The notes: generated by a model from the sequence alone, not told the origin. A stretch of DNA of 64,000 bases from Halorhodospira halochloris (GCF_002356555.2 NZ_AP017372.2:1054001-1118000), one strand, 5' to 3'. Counted from the stretch's first letter, positions 25,103 to 35,293 are shown. Numbers and translations are program-made.

Positions 25103-27439
25103 ATGAGTAAATCAAGGACTAGTGAGTCCACTCCAGAGAGTGCCAGTGCCCGCGGGATAGTCAGTGAAGCTATGCCTGATGCTCGCCAGCGCAGGCGGTT
25201 ACGCCTTTGGCGGGGGGTGAAGGACCACCTCAGTAAGACCAGTGTGGCCTTTTTCGGTCTTGCTGTAATAGGTGCGCTGGCATTGATGTTCGTCTATCTG
25301 TTCTCAGAGACCGCACCTATCTTCAGTGATCCCGAGATCACCCCGGTGTCTACCTATCCAGCCCCTGGCGGCGAGCAAGCCGGTGAGACGGTCCATGCCG
25401 CCATGGAGCGGTACCGCGAGATTGGAGTGCGGTTTACTGATCAGGCCCATTTCTTCTTCTTTCGCCCGGATAGCGGCGAAGTCATCAAACATGGGCGGCT
25501 GCAGCGCCCCGCAGGTGTTGAGGTACGTAGCTTTGATACAGCCGAGGCGCGTCACCGCTTAGTTGGTTATGGCCTGGATGATGGCACCGCAATCTTTGCC
25601 CGTCACGATTACGACATCAGTTATCCGGATGACGAACGGCTAGTAGAGCCTTACATAACCTACCCGGAGGGCGAGGGCGAGCCTCTGGATATCTTTGCTA
25701 GCAACGCTTATCCGATTGACGCTATTGGTGTGCAGCGCGGTAACCGCGGTTCTGCGGTAGTGGCCGCCAACAACGAGAATCAGGCCTTACGCCTGGTCCT
25801 GTTCGAGGAGGATGTAGATTTTCTAACCGGTGAGGCGACGGTTGAGAGAGAGGTCTACGATATTCCATGGCCGGAGGAGGGGGTAGAGATAACTCGCATC
25901 CTCCTCGATACGACGATGCGCAACCTCTATATAGGTGGTGCTGACGGTAGGCTCCACTATTACGACGTCGCCAATTTGAGTGACCCCCGCCTAGTAGGTT
26001 CGGAGCGTGCGATCGGAGGGGATGATGCGCAAGTTACCGAACTCGAGTTCCTGCTCGGGGCGGTATCGATAATCGTCGGCGGCTCTGACGGTTCGGTCTC
26101 GCAGTGGATGGTCACTCGCGATGAAGACAGACAGCGCAGCCTGACAGAGATTCGCGACTTTGTTGGCCACAATGCTCCGGTCACCGCTATAGCCGCGGAA
26201 CACGGCCGCAAGGGGTTTGCTAGTGCCGCAGCGGATGGCACGTTGCAACTGCACTACGCAACCTCGGCACGCACCTTGACCCAGTTAGCCCTCGCGGGCG
26301 GCGAGCAGGTCAGTGCTCTCTCTATGGCCCCGCGCCACGATGGGATGCTGGCGGTGGCCGAGGGTGGAGGCTTTAATTATCTGCACGTTAATAACCCCCA
26401 CCCAGAGGTCTCCTTTAAGGCGTTGTGGCAGAAGGTATGGTACGAAGGGCGTGATGCGCCGACCTATGTGTGGCAGTCATCGTCCGCATCCGAGGAGTTC
26501 GAGCCCAAGTTCTCCCTGGTGCCCTTGACTGTGGGCACGCTTAAGGCGGCGTTCTACGCGATGCTCTTCGCCGCCCCAATCGCCATCCTGGGGGCAATCT
26601 ATTCGGCATATTTCATGTCGCCGCGGATGAGGCAGGTTACTAAGCCAGCCATAGAGATTATGGAGGCGCTGCCTACCGTAATCCTCGGGTTTTTGGCTGG
26701 ACTCTGGGCGGCACCGTTTTTTGAGCGCAACTTACCAGCGATATTCACTATCTTGGTTGCCTTGCCCATTGCCATGGTCTTTGCCTCATGGCTGTGGACT
26801 CGGGTCATGCCCGAAGGGATTCGCAAGCTAGTGGCGCCGGGCTGGGAAGCAGCACTACTAATTCCAGTGGTCTTATTCGTTGGCTGGATAGGGATTACTG
26901 CCAGTCCCTATATGGAGTTGGCCTTCTTTGGCGGCGATATGCGCCAATGGTTGACCGATCAGGGCATTGACTACGATCAACGCAATGCTTTGGTGGTCGG
27001 CATAGCGATGGGGTTTGCGGTCATACCGACAATCTTCTCCATATCTGAGGATGCCGTATTCAACGTCCCCCGTCATCTATCCCAAGGCGCTCTGGCTTTG
27101 GGGGCCACTCCCTGGCAAGCGGTTGCAACGGTGGTTCTATTGACCGCCAGCCCGGGGATCTTCTCAGCAGTAATGATCGGTTTTGGCAGAGCCGTGGGAG
27201 AGACGATGATAGTGGTTATGGCAACTGGTAATTCGCCGGTGACCAATTTCAACATCTTTGAGGGCATGCGGACCCTCTCCGCCAATATCGCAGTGGAGAT
27301 GAAAGAGACTGCACAAGGAGGGACGCACTATAGAATCCTCTTTTTAGCCGCACTAGTGTTGTTTGTGTTGACATTCGTCGTCAACACGGCAGCAGAGATT
27401 GTCCGCCACCGCCTGCGTCGCAAGTACAGCGCGCTCTGA
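25103..27439 (+). CDS. pstC: Phosphate ABC transporter permease PstC, long form with beta-propeller-like insert
   Basis: 778 residues, much longer than the roughly 320 of E. coli PstC. After a first membrane segment (VAFFGLAVIGALALMFVYLF) there is a periplasmic region of about 390 residues with WD-like blades (MRNLYIGGADGRLHYYDV, IIVGGSDGSVSQW, GFASAAADGTLQLHYA). The permease domain follows, with MSPRMRQVTKPAIEIMEALPTVILGFLAGLW and the EAA-type loop ALALGATPWQAVATVVL. Long PstC proteins of this type occur in pseudomonads and relatives. It is the first gene of pstC-pstA-pstB-phoU. Confidence 0.9.
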   Translation: MSKSRTSESTPESASARGIVSEAMPDARQRRRLRLWRGVKDHLSKTSVAFFGLAVIGALALMFVYLFSETAPIFSDPEITPVSTYPAPGGEQAGETVHAAMERYREIGVRFTDQAHFFFFRPDSGEVIKHGRLQRPAGVEVRSFDTAEARHRLVGYGLDDGTAIFARHDYDISYPDDERLVEPYITYPEGEGEPLDIFASNAYPIDAIGVQRGNRGSAVVAANNENQALRLVLFEEDVDFLTGEATVEREVYDIPWPEEGVEITRILLDTTMRNLYIGGADGRLHYYDVANLSDPRLVGSERAIGGDDAQVTELEFLLGAVSIIVGGSDGSVSQWMVTRDEDRQRSLTEIRDFVGHNAPVTAIAAEHGRKGFASAAADGTLQLHYATSARTLTQLALAGGEQVSALSMAPRHDGMLAVAEGGGFNYLHVNNPHPEVSFKALWQKVWYEGRDAPTYVWQSSSASEEFEPKFSLVPLTVGTLKAAFYAMLFAAPIAILGAIYSAYFMSPRMRQVTKPAIEIMEALPTVILGFLAGLWAAPFFERNLPAIFTILVALPIAMVFASWLWTRVMPEGIRKLVAPGWEAALLIPVVLFVGWIGITASPYMELAFFGGDMRQWLTDQGIDYDQRNALVVGIAMGFAVIPTIFSISEDAVFNVPRHLSQGALALGATPWQAVATVVLLTASPGIFSAVMIGFGRAVGETMIVVMATGNSPVTNFNIFEGMRTLSANIAVEMKETAQGGTHYRILFLAALVLFVLTFVVNTAAEIVRHRLRRKYSAL

Positions 27440-27458
27440 TACAGAGGATACCGCAACG

Positions 27459-29135
27459 ATGCGCGACTGGTTTAAGAGAGGAACACCTTGGATCTGGCTC
27501 AACGCCGGAGCAGTGGCCGTCTCCCTGGTGATGGTGTTCGGCTTGATAGGGCTTATCGCCTTTAATGGCCTACAGCATTTTTGGCCGAGTAGTGTGGTTG
27601 CCTTCGAATATCAGGAGCCGGGTGAAGATGTTCAACACGTTCTTGGTGAAGTCGATGCTGCCGAGACGCTAACCGCTGCTGCGGCACGCGAAAGGGGTTT
27701 TGAGGTTGAAGATGATGAGACGCTTATCACCCGTTATCGGATAAAACGCGGTAATCGCGACGTCGATGGCCGTGATTTTGTCTGGTATGCCGGCCCCAAT
27801 ATGTCCGAGTGGCGGTACCCGGAAGATGTGGTGGTGATAGAGCGCCGCCAGTGGGGCGATTTTATCGGCTATCTACGCGATGTTCGGGTAGATGGTGAGG
27901 TGGTCGCCGAGGTCCAGGATCGAGGTGACGAAGCCTGGGCGGTGTTTGACGAGCTGTACGCTGAGAACCGCTCGCGGTTGGATGAGATTCAGCATATAGA
28001 AAGAGTAGAGATCGGCGCAATTAATGCTCAGCTAGAGGAAGTTCGTCTGGCCGAAAGGCGCTTGGAGGCTGATGCGACCCTTAGCGAGGAGCAACGCACC
28101 GAGCAGGCCAGCGCCTTGGCAGAGGAGCGGGAGCGCTGGGAGGAGGAGTACGCTGAGCTAGAAGAGCGTCGCGATGAGCTGATTGATGAAGTCGCCCGTT
28201 ACGCCATCGGTTTGGAGACGGCAGCCGGCGAACAAGTCGTCATCGCTATGGGGGATGTGGTCAAGCCCTGGCGACCCAATGCCATGAGCACATGGGAGAA
28301 GATGGCCTTCTATGTGGGGGATTTCTGGGATTTTGTCAGTGGCTACCCGCGTGAGGCCAATACCGAGGGCGGCATTATGCCTGCCATCTTTGGCACGGTG
28401 CTGATGACCATGGTTATGGCCGTCTTTGTTACTCCATTCGGGGTGCTGGCGGCGATATACCTGCGCGAGTACGCTAAACAGGGGCCGATAACCCGCATGA
28501 TCCGCATTTCGGTCAACAACTTGGCCGGTGTGCCCTCCATCGTGTTCGGGGTCTTTGGCTTGGGGTTCTTCGTCTACTTTGTCGGAGGTGGCGTAGATCA
28601 GATGTTCTTCTCTGAGCGTCTGCCGTCGCCGACTTTCGGTAAAGGTGGCATATTATGGGCCTCGTTAACCCTCGCCCTGCTTACCCTGCCAGTAGTTATA
28701 GTCTCCACCGAGGAGGGGCTGTCGCGGATACCAAGTGATGTCCGTAATGGGGCCCTGGCGCTGGGTGCAACCAAGGCCGAAATGCTCTGGCGGGTTGTGG
28801 TGCCGCTGGCGACTCCGGCCATGATTACCGGTTTGATCCTAGCTGTGGCTCGAGCGGCTGGCGAGGTGGCACCGCTGATGCTGGTCGGCGTGGTTAAGCT
28901 CGCCCCGCAACTACCAGTGGACGGCAGCTTCCCCTTTATCCATTTGGAGAGGAGCTTCATGCACTTGGGCTTTCACATCTTCGATGTCGGTTTTCAGAGC
29001 CCTAACGTCGAGGCCGGACGACCACTGGTTTACGCCACAAGTTTGATCCTGGTGCTGGTGATAATAGTGCTTAATCTAACGGCCATATCAATTCGCAATT
29101 ATCTGCGCGAAAAGTATCGGGCCCAAAGCGATTGA
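27459..29135 (+). CDS. pstA: Phosphate ABC transporter permease PstA, long form with coiled-coil insert
   Basis: 558 residues from MRDWFKRGTPWIW, 20 bases after the pstC stop. After the first membrane helix a region of about 240 residues contains a charged coiled coil (INAQLEEVRLAERRLEADAT ... ERERWEEEYAELEERRDELI). The permease domain has GVLAAIYLREYA, NLAGVPSIVFGVFGLGFFVY and the loop ALALGATKAEMLWRVVVPLA. Usual PstA has about 300 residues; the insert matches the long PstC partner, so the two extracytoplasmic parts may interact. Confidence 0.9.
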   Translation: MRDWFKRGTPWIWLNAGAVAVSLVMVFGLIGLIAFNGLQHFWPSSVVAFEYQEPGEDVQHVLGEVDAAETLTAAAARERGFEVEDDETLITRYRIKRGNRDVDGRDFVWYAGPNMSEWRYPEDVVVIERRQWGDFIGYLRDVRVDGEVVAEVQDRGDEAWAVFDELYAENRSRLDEIQHIERVEIGAINAQLEEVRLAERRLEADATLSEEQRTEQASALAEERERWEEEYAELEERRDELIDEVARYAIGLETAAGEQVVIAMGDVVKPWRPNAMSTWEKMAFYVGDFWDFVSGYPREANTEGGIMPAIFGTVLMTMVMAVFVTPFGVLAAIYLREYAKQGPITRMIRISVNNLAGVPSIVFGVFGLGFFVYFVGGGVDQMFFSERLPSPTFGKGGILWASLTLALLTLPVVIVSTEEGLSRIPSDVRNGALALGATKAEMLWRVVVPLATPAMITGLILAVARAAGEVAPLMLVGVVKLAPQLPVDGSFPFIHLERSFMHLGFHIFDVGFQSPNVEAGRPLVYATSLILVLVIIVLNLTAISIRNYLREKYRAQSD

Positions 29136-29148
29136 ATGAGGAACATAT

Positions 29149-30003
29149 ATGAGTGAGGTGACGACCGACAGCACGCCGACCCACGGCTTCAGTCAGGAGG
29201 CTATTCGCGATCGCGGCCGATCGGGTACCGAGCCACGTTCGGTAGGTTCGGATATCTGCCTGGAGACGCGTGATCTCAAGCTTTGGTACGGCACAGAGCA
29301 GGTGCTGCAAGGCATAGATATCAAGATACCGCGAGGGCAAGTAACGGCATTTATCGGTCCATCGGGTTGTGGTAAGTCGACCTTGCTGCGCTGCTTCAAC
29401 CGCATGAATGACTTGGTAGATAGTTGCCAGGTGCAGGGGAGCATCACCCTTGATGGCCAGGATATCCACGATCGGCGCATGGACGTGCCAGAGTTGCGCC
29501 GACGGGTCGGCATGGTCTTCCAGAAGCCCAATCCGTTCCCTAAGTCGATCTATGAGAATGTTGCTTATGGTCTGCGACTGCAGGGTGTTAAGAATAGGCG
29601 TAAACTAGACGAGGTGGTAGAGCGGTCTTTGCGCCGCGCGGCATTGTGGGGCGAGGTTAAAGACCGCCTGCATGAGAACGCCTTCGGGCTCTCTGGCGGG
29701 CAGCAGCAACGTTTGGTTATCGCTCGGGCAATTGCGGTTGAGCCTGAGGTCCTGCTGCTCGACGAGCCGGCATCGGCACTCGATCCGTTGGCTACTTTGA
29801 AGATTGAGGAGCTGATCTTCGAGCTCAAGGAGCGGTATACGATAGCTATCGTCACCCACAACATGCAGCAGGCTGCCCGGGTATCAGACTTCACCGCGTT
29901 TCTCTATCTGGGTGAACTGGTAGAGTTCGCCGATACCGATACGCTATTTACAACCCCGGCCCAGAAGAAGACCGAGGACTATATTACCGGCCGTTATGGC
30001 TGA
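29149..30003 (+). CDS. pstB: Phosphate ABC transporter ATP-binding protein
   Basis: 284 residues with an N-terminal extension of about 35 residues. Walker A is GPSGCGKST (70-78), the signature is [16 protein letters not shown], Walker B is [13 protein letters not shown] and the switch histidine is in [37 protein letters not shown] is diagnostic for PstB. It energises PstCA. It follows pstA by 13 bp. Confidence 0.97.
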   Translation: MSEVTTDSTPTHGFSQEAIRDRGRSGTEPRSVGSDICLETRDLKLWYGTEQVLQGIDIKIPRGQVTAFIGPSGCGKSTLLRCFNRMNDLVDSCQVQGSITLDGQDIHDRRMDVPELRRRVGMVFQKPNPFPKSIYENVAYGLRLQGVKNRRKLDEVVERSLRRAALWGEVKDRLHENAFGLSGGQQQRLVIARAIAVEPEVLLLDEPASALDPLATLKIEELIFELKERYTIAIVTHNMQQAARVSDFTAFLYLGELVEFADTDTLFTTPAQKKTEDYITGRYG

Positions 30004-30041
30004 TTTTTCAAGCTTGGTTGCGGCGCAGCAGGAGATTTTAC

Positions 30042-30782
30042 ATGAGTCAAGAAGAGTCGATGGAGCAGAATTTTTTCAAGCAGCATATCTCACAGCGCTT
30101 TAATGCTGAGCTTGAAGAGATCCATAGGCAGGTAATGTCCATGGGCGGGCTGGTTGAGGAGCAGCTCACTGATGCCGTTAAGGCCATGGTTGAAGGCAGA
30201 ATGGAGCTGGCCGAGAAGGTGGTTGTCAGTGACTATAAGGTCAACGCCTTAGAGGTTAAGATCGACGAGGAGTCGACCCAGATCATAGTCCGCCGTCAAC
30301 CAACAGCTTCCGATCTGCGCCTGGTGGTGGCGGTGATCAAGACCATAACCGATCTGGAGCGCATCGGTGATGAGGCGGAGCGGATTGGCCGCATGGCCCT
30401 GCATTTTCTTGAGTTGGATCGCCAGACTGGGCCCATTAAGGAACTCGGCGATCTGGGTGAGCATGTGCGCGGCATGCTCAATTCAGCTCTGGATGCCTTT
30501 GCGCGTATGGATGTCGAGCAGGCCGTGCGAGTTGCGCAGCTGGATATCAATGCCGACAGTCAGTATGAGGTCATTATTCATCGCCTTATGGATCAGATGA
30601 TGAAATATCCGGATACCATTCCGCGGGTAATGGATGTGGTGTGGACTGCTCGCTCTTTGGAGCGGATAGGCGATAGGGCGCGCAATATCTGCGAGTACGT
30701 GGTCTACTTTGTGCGCGGTAAAAATGTCAGGCACATAAGTTATGATCAGATGGTGCAGGAGGCTACGGGAGATAGGCGTTAG
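30042..30782 (+). CDS. phoU: Phosphate transport system accessory protein PhoU
   Basis: 246 residues starting at MSQEESMEQNFFKQHISQRF, eight bases after AGGAG. It has two PhoU helical-bundle repeats with the metal-binding type motifs ITDLERIGDEAERIGRMA and ARSLERIGDRARNICEYVVYFVRGKNVRH. It is the negative regulator linking Pst transport to PhoR/PhoB signalling. Last gene of the operon; a T6 run after an imperfect G/C stem follows near 30821. Confidence 0.96.
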   Translation: MSQEESMEQNFFKQHISQRFNAELEEIHRQVMSMGGLVEEQLTDAVKAMVEGRMELAEKVVVSDYKVNALEVKIDEESTQIIVRRQPTASDLRLVVAVIKTITDLERIGDEAERIGRMALHFLELDRQTGPIKELGDLGEHVRGMLNSALDAFARMDVEQAVRVAQLDINADSQYEVIIHRLMDQMMKYPDTIPRVMDVVWTARSLERIGDRARNICEYVVYFVRGKNVRHISYDQMVQEATGDRR

Positions 30783-30783
30783 G

Positions 30784-32149
30784 TCAATATTTGCCACAGC
30801 CGGCTGCTAGAGGGCGGCCCTTTTTTCTAAGGTGTGCCAGTCTTAGAGCTCTTAGGCGAGATATCTTTTTCGATTGGTGCTCCTGCATGCGCTGGAGTAT
30901 CCCTTTGAGAGTAATTACTGCCGAGATTATGTGAGGGCCTTTGTTGAGCATCACGCATTCGGCACGTCCCGCCATTGCTGCATCTGTTAGCTCGGGCCTG
31001 GAAGCCGTGCCTTGCTTGGCTAGCTTCTCAAGGACCTGGGTTGCCCATACAACTGGCACATGGGCAGCTTCGCAAAGCCAGAGCAGCTCTTCCTGAATCT
31101 CAGCCAAGCGTTCGCCGCCGATCTCCACTGCCAAGTCGCCGCGGGCTATCATGACGCCAAGTAAGCTGAACATCTGGAGTCATATAAAGTGTTTTATAGG
31201 TGTTAGCACGAGCCCTGCCGGGAATTGTATCCGTAACATAAAGCGATCTTTTCGAGCCGCGGGCATCTAGCATTACGAGCCTATCACCCGGCTGAATAGC
31301 ATCGATGATTTCCTCAGGCAGGCTCAGCTTGGGGGGTGTTGTAAAATCAGTGTCGGTGACAGCACCAGTGCTGGTGCCTGGCATAGTATTTATGCCGTTA
31401 GCGGCTTCTGGGCTTGGTTCTGCTATAAGATCAATCGTTGCTGGGCTTAGTACGCGCCCTAGATAGTTGCGTTGCGGACGTAATTTAAGTACCGGCTCGC
31501 GCTTGGCTAATCGACCGGTACGGATCTTATGCCCGGCTAAGTCCATTTGAATTCGGCATGCTTTCCCTAATTTTTGCTCTTCATGGCGGATGAACTCAAT
31601 CATCCGCAGCCACGCTTCGGGGCCATCGTGAGCGCAGTTGATTCGCGCTATGTCCATGCCCGATTCGAGTAATGACCTTATCAGTGTAGGGTCATCACCA
31701 GCCTTGCTAGGCAAGGTGACCATGATGTAGGAGCTGCGCGCATAGTACTTGTCACCGAATAGCTCTCGAGTATTTTGTTCTAGCGCCCTAAATCCCTCAT
31801 CAATACTGCAATAACTCTGGTAGGGGAGCTGTACTTGCCGTCCAGAATAATACGCAAGCATTTGGATGACCCGATCTAGCCCAGCAAGAACGTGCGGCTC
31901 ATTGCGTCCTAAAGACGATAGGCCGTGGCGCGCAAGTAGTCCTTGTAAAGGCCTAATATCTTCGCTACGTAGAGCTAGATAGTGGGCAAAGTTGCGCGCT
32001 GATTTACCTGCCGAGGCGCTGGAGAATGAGTCTTGGTAACTATCTAACCAGTCGTTAGCCACTCGGATTAGGTCGGCGCGCAGAGCTAACAGCCGTTCTA
32101 GGAGAGCTTCAGTCGTCAGATTTTCGTCTAGTTTAGCTTTATCAATCAT
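30784..32149 (-). pseudogene. Pyruvate kinase, internally deleted and frameshifted
   Basis: The 5' part (32149 to about 31170) encodes a pyruvate-kinase-like N-terminus with an extra helical domain, then SSYIMVTLPSKAGDDPTLIRS, GMDIARINCAHDGPEAWLRMI and the start of the B domain. The 3' part (from about 31170 to 30784) is in another frame and encodes [57 protein letters not shown]. In intact long pyruvate kinases of this type about 200 residues, including the catalytic lysine and metal-binding Glu/Asp region, lie between these parts; here they are joined near 31145-31170. The product should be inactive. A functional copy is presumably elsewhere. Confidence 0.85.
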
Positions 32150-32366
32150 AGTGGAACAGAGTCTAATGGCTAAAAGCTACACTTTTATTTAGGTTTTGTT
32201 AACTGGCGGGCGTATTTAGACTACTTAAAATGTTTTGCTGGTAATCAGATATTAATCATTCCGCAACACTTTATCGGGTAGCTTGGCGGCAGACGTCATT
32301 GATAAGCAAAAAGGCTTTGTGTCTGAACATGAATGACTATGTCCTAACCTTAGATGAGGGGGCAAT

Positions 32367-33326
32367 ATGAGCTCCGAACAAAATGCTGAAGAACTCGATA
32401 ACATAATCAGAAATGAGCTGCTTACACCCTTCTTTCAACCTATATTCAGCACACATAGAGCCAAAATATACGGCTATGAGGCCCTGGCCCGAGGGCCTTC
32501 CATGTCTGCGCTTCATTACCCGCGAACCCTTTTTCAGGTGGCAGCTAAGCAGCACCGTCTAGTCGAAGTGGATATGCTAGCTCGCAAGATTGCTATTCGT
32601 CATTTCAAACAATTGGGGTTGAGCGGTAAACTGTTTTTAAATGTAATGCCTCATACCCTTTTTCAGAATGACTTTCGTGAAGGGGCTACTCTGGAGTTCT
32701 TGCACCAAGAAGGTGTAGATCCACAGCGCGTGGTGATTGAGGTTACTGAACACTCACATATAAATGACTATAGCCTCATGCGTCATGCATTGGATCACTA
32801 CAGAAGGATGGGGTTTCGGGTGGCTTTAGACGACCTAGGTGCAGGTTCTGCCGGCTTAGGTCACTGGGCGGAGCTTGGCCCGGACTATGTAAAGACATCG
32901 CACTATTTCTGCCAGCATATTGATACTGATCTGGCGAAGCATAAATTTCTGGATTACTTGTTAGAGGTCTCCCGCAATTTAGGGTGTGAGATTATCTTCG
33001 AGGGGGTAGAAAGACGGGAAGAGTACGAGACCTTGGTCGCACTCAACGGTAACTTACTGCAAGGTCACTATATCTCTTTCCCTGCTGCAAATCCGCCTCA
33101 AGATATTGATCAGGTGCAGCGTGACAACTGCCTGCCTGTTACCAGAGGTGAACATTCTTGCGAGCAGAGTCAGCTAATGGAATTTATGCCCATGAGAGAG
33201 GCCATCGATGCTAGTTCAGCTGAAGAGAGCAGTTCTGCCGGACAATTGAATAAAGATGCTGCGATTGGTGCTGAAACAACCTCTGAGCTTTCACGCTGTC
33301 CCTTGGCCAGCTTTGTGGTCTTCTGA
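32367..33326 (+). CDS. Stand-alone EAL domain protein, probable cyclic-di-GMP phosphodiesterase
   Basis: 319 residues. EAL is at 38-40 (YGYEALARG). The other catalytic motifs are recognisable: FLNVMPHTLF, VVIEVTEHSHI, VALDDLGAGSAGL, DYVKTSHYFC, EIIFEGVERREEYE, LLQGHYISFP. The last 70 residues are Ser/Glu-rich and low in recognisable structure. No GGDEF or sensor domain is present. The 217 bp upstream hold no other gene that I can see. Confidence 0.9.
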   Translation: MSSEQNAEELDNIIRNELLTPFFQPIFSTHRAKIYGYEALARGPSMSALHYPRTLFQVAAKQHRLVEVDMLARKIAIRHFKQLGLSGKLFLNVMPHTLFQNDFREGATLEFLHQEGVDPQRVVIEVTEHSHINDYSLMRHALDHYRRMGFRVALDDLGAGSAGLGHWAELGPDYVKTSHYFCQHIDTDLAKHKFLDYLLEVSRNLGCEIIFEGVERREEYETLVALNGNLLQGHYISFPAANPPQDIDQVQRDNCLPVTRGEHSCEQSQLMEFMPMREAIDASSAEESSSAGQLNKDAAIGAETTSELSRCPLASFVVF

Positions 33327-33340
33327 TATGCCGAAATGAT

Positions 33341-33494
33341 GCGCCTCAAGGAACCTCCCCTAGGGCCATCCAGCTGCCTCGGCGCGGATGGTCTTTGTGC
33401 CAAGGATGGCGCCATGAAGTCTCCAAGGATGGATTCACGGCGTCCACCACGCCGGGGCAGCTAATGGCTCCAGGGGAGGTTTTCTGAGGGTCCC
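33341..33494 (+). repeat. Foldback repeat FB12
   Basis: Between the tandem EAL and glycosyltransferase genes, beginning 15 bp after the EAL stop. Arms: AACCTCCCCTAGGGCCATCC and AGCTAATGGCTCCAGGGGAGG, with several mismatches. Both inner loops are AGGA, and the core stem is CGGCGCGGATGG on one side, so this copy looks older. Confidence 0.85.
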
Positions 33495-33558
33495 TGCTGT
33501 AACGTAAACCTCATATCTGTATCACTATCCTGTAACTTAGCCCCAGCAGCATGGGGCC

Positions 33559-34767
33559 ATGAAAAAAGTAAACCTGCACAGAAAAGAGTCACCTCTACGC
33601 CGTATCTCCATTGTTTCCGAGACTTATGCGCCGGAGTCTAATGGGGTTGCGACCACCCTCAGCCACATCGCAGCTGGATTGCGTCGAGACGGTACAGCTG
33701 TAGATCTTGTTGTGCCTAGGCATCCAGCCCGTCCTTACGGCTATGATAAAGATCTGCATAGCGTGAGCGGCTTACCGATTCCCGGTTATAGCCAAGTACG
33801 TTGTGGGGTTGTGCGGCCACGCCTTCTTGAGGAGCTTTGGCAGCGGCGCACACCAGATGGGGTCTATATCGCGACTGAAGGCCCTCTGGGCTGGGCGGCT
33901 CTGCTTGCGGCAAAGCGCTTGCAGTTGCCGGTGGTAAGTGGATTCCATACCCGCTTTGACCTGTACAGCGAGCACTACATGACGAGCTGGTTAAAGCCAC
34001 TGGTCGGGGCAGCGTTACGCTACTTTCATAACTCCACCGCCACCACTTTGGTGCCTGATAAATCCTTGGCTGAAAAGTTACGCAGCCAGGGCTATAGAAA
34101 CGTCGAACTGTTAGGCAGAGGCGTGGATACTCGACTGTTTAACCCCCAGAGAAGGTGCACGTCGCTGCGCAGCGGATGGGGTGCCGGCGAAGATGAGCCG
34201 GTGCTGATCTACGTCGGGCGGATTGCAGCAGAGAAGAACTTGTCTTTGGCGGTAGAGGCCTTTCGCACCATCGAGTCAGTTCGGCCAGGGGCGCGCTTCG
34301 TGCTAGTCGGTGACGGGCCGATGCGCTCTGCTCTGCAACACCAAAACCCGGACTTTATTTTCGCTGGAGAGCGCCACGGGGAAGAGTTGGCTTCCTACTA
34401 CGCCTCAGCAGATATCTTTCTCTTTCCCAGTCTGAGTGAGACCTTCGGCAACGTTACTCTCGAAGCATTAGCAAGTGGTCTACCCGTAGTAGCTTTCGAC
34501 TATGCCGCCGCATCCCGCTTCGTAGAAGAGGGTGTCAATGGCCATAAGGTAGCACGTAGCTATCCGGCAGCCTGGGTGCAAGCCGCCTTGGGAGTAGCGA
34601 TGCTGCCGCCGCAGGTGCGGCAGCGCTGGCAAGAGGCTGCACGGGATAGTGTTGCGGCGCTGAGCTGGCAACAGATAGCCCGGCAGTTCGCTGGTGTCAT
34701 CGCTAATGCAGGTGAGCAAAATCCTGGTACAGAGCAGGGGGTGCCTCATGCAGCAAACTTTAGTTAG
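33559..34767 (+). CDS. Glycosyltransferase, GT4 family (GT-B fold)
   Basis: 402 residues. The N-terminus RRISIVSETYAPESNGVATTLSHIAAGL and the C-terminal block VLIYVGRIAAEKNLSLAVEAF, VGDGPMRSALQ, and FLFPSLSETFGNVTLEALASGLPVVAFDYAA with the EX7E pattern are typical of GT4 enzymes such as those mannosylating membrane glycolipids. The acceptor is not known. The next gene (PAP2) starts 20 bases before its stop, so the pair probably serves one lipid or glycolipid pathway. Confidence 0.9.
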   Translation: MKKVNLHRKESPLRRISIVSETYAPESNGVATTLSHIAAGLRRDGTAVDLVVPRHPARPYGYDKDLHSVSGLPIPGYSQVRCGVVRPRLLEELWQRRTPDGVYIATEGPLGWAALLAAKRLQLPVVSGFHTRFDLYSEHYMTSWLKPLVGAALRYFHNSTATTLVPDKSLAEKLRSQGYRNVELLGRGVDTRLFNPQRRCTSLRSGWGAGEDEPVLIYVGRIAAEKNLSLAVEAFRTIESVRPGARFVLVGDGPMRSALQHQNPDFIFAGERHGEELASYYASADIFLFPSLSETFGNVTLEALASGLPVVAFDYAAASRFVEEGVNGHKVARSYPAAWVQAALGVAMLPPQVRQRWQEAARDSVAALSWQQIARQFAGVIANAGEQNPGTEQGVPHAANFS

Positions 34768-35293
34768 GTTGCAACGTTACGAGATGGTAATGTGCCAGCT
34801 GCTTAGTCGCTTGCAGCGCGTTCGCCTCTCCCGCGATATTTTTGTGGCCGCAAGCCGACTAGGAGATGGCGTTTTGTGGTATGCGCTGATGGCCGGGATC
34901 TTGATCTTCCAAGGCGTCAGTTCGGCTGTGGTTGTGGCCCATATGGCGGCCACCGGTCTTGTTGCTACTCTGATTTACTCATTGATCAAACGTAGTACTC
35001 GGCGGCTGCGCCCCTACGAGGCTGACCCACAGTTGATGCCGGCGACTCCGGCTTTAGACCGCTACAGCTTCCCTTCGGGACACACTTTGCATGCCGTCTG
35101 CTTTAGCCTCTTGGCAATAGCATACTTCCCTGCGTTGGCATTGTGGCTCGTGCCTGCAGTGATACTGATTGCCTCATCGCGGGTGGTGCTTGGCCTACAT
35201 TATCCCACCGACGTCATTGCGGGAGGCTTGCTGGGGTTCGCTCTAGCTCAGATAAGTCTGGTTTTCGTGGAGTGGGTACAGATGTATTTCTAA
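34748..35293 (+). CDS. PAP2 family membrane phosphatase
   Basis: 181 residues from MQQTLVRLQRYEM; GGGGG is seven bases upstream, and the start overlaps the glycosyltransferase stop. The three phosphatase motifs are KRSTRRLRPYE, FPSGHTLHAV and SRVVLGLHYPTDVIAG, with several hydrophobic helices. The likely substrates are phosphatidate, isoprenyl diphosphate or a related lipid phosphate. Confidence 0.9.
   Translation: MQQTLVRLQRYEMVMCQLLSRLQRVRLSRDIFVAASRLGDGVLWYALMAGILIFQGVSSAVVVAHMAATGLVATLIYSLIKRSTRRLRPYEADPQLMPATPALDRYSFPSGHTLHAVCFSLLAIAYFPALALWLVPAVILIASSRVVLGLHYPTDVIAGGLLGFALAQISLVFVEWVQMYF

Noticed and set aside
30796-30826. Possible terminator after phoU (G/C-rich stretch followed by six T)
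   Set aside because: The stem has mismatches in its centre (GCCGGC against GGCGGC), so I did not list it as a terminator, although the T-run is suggestive.
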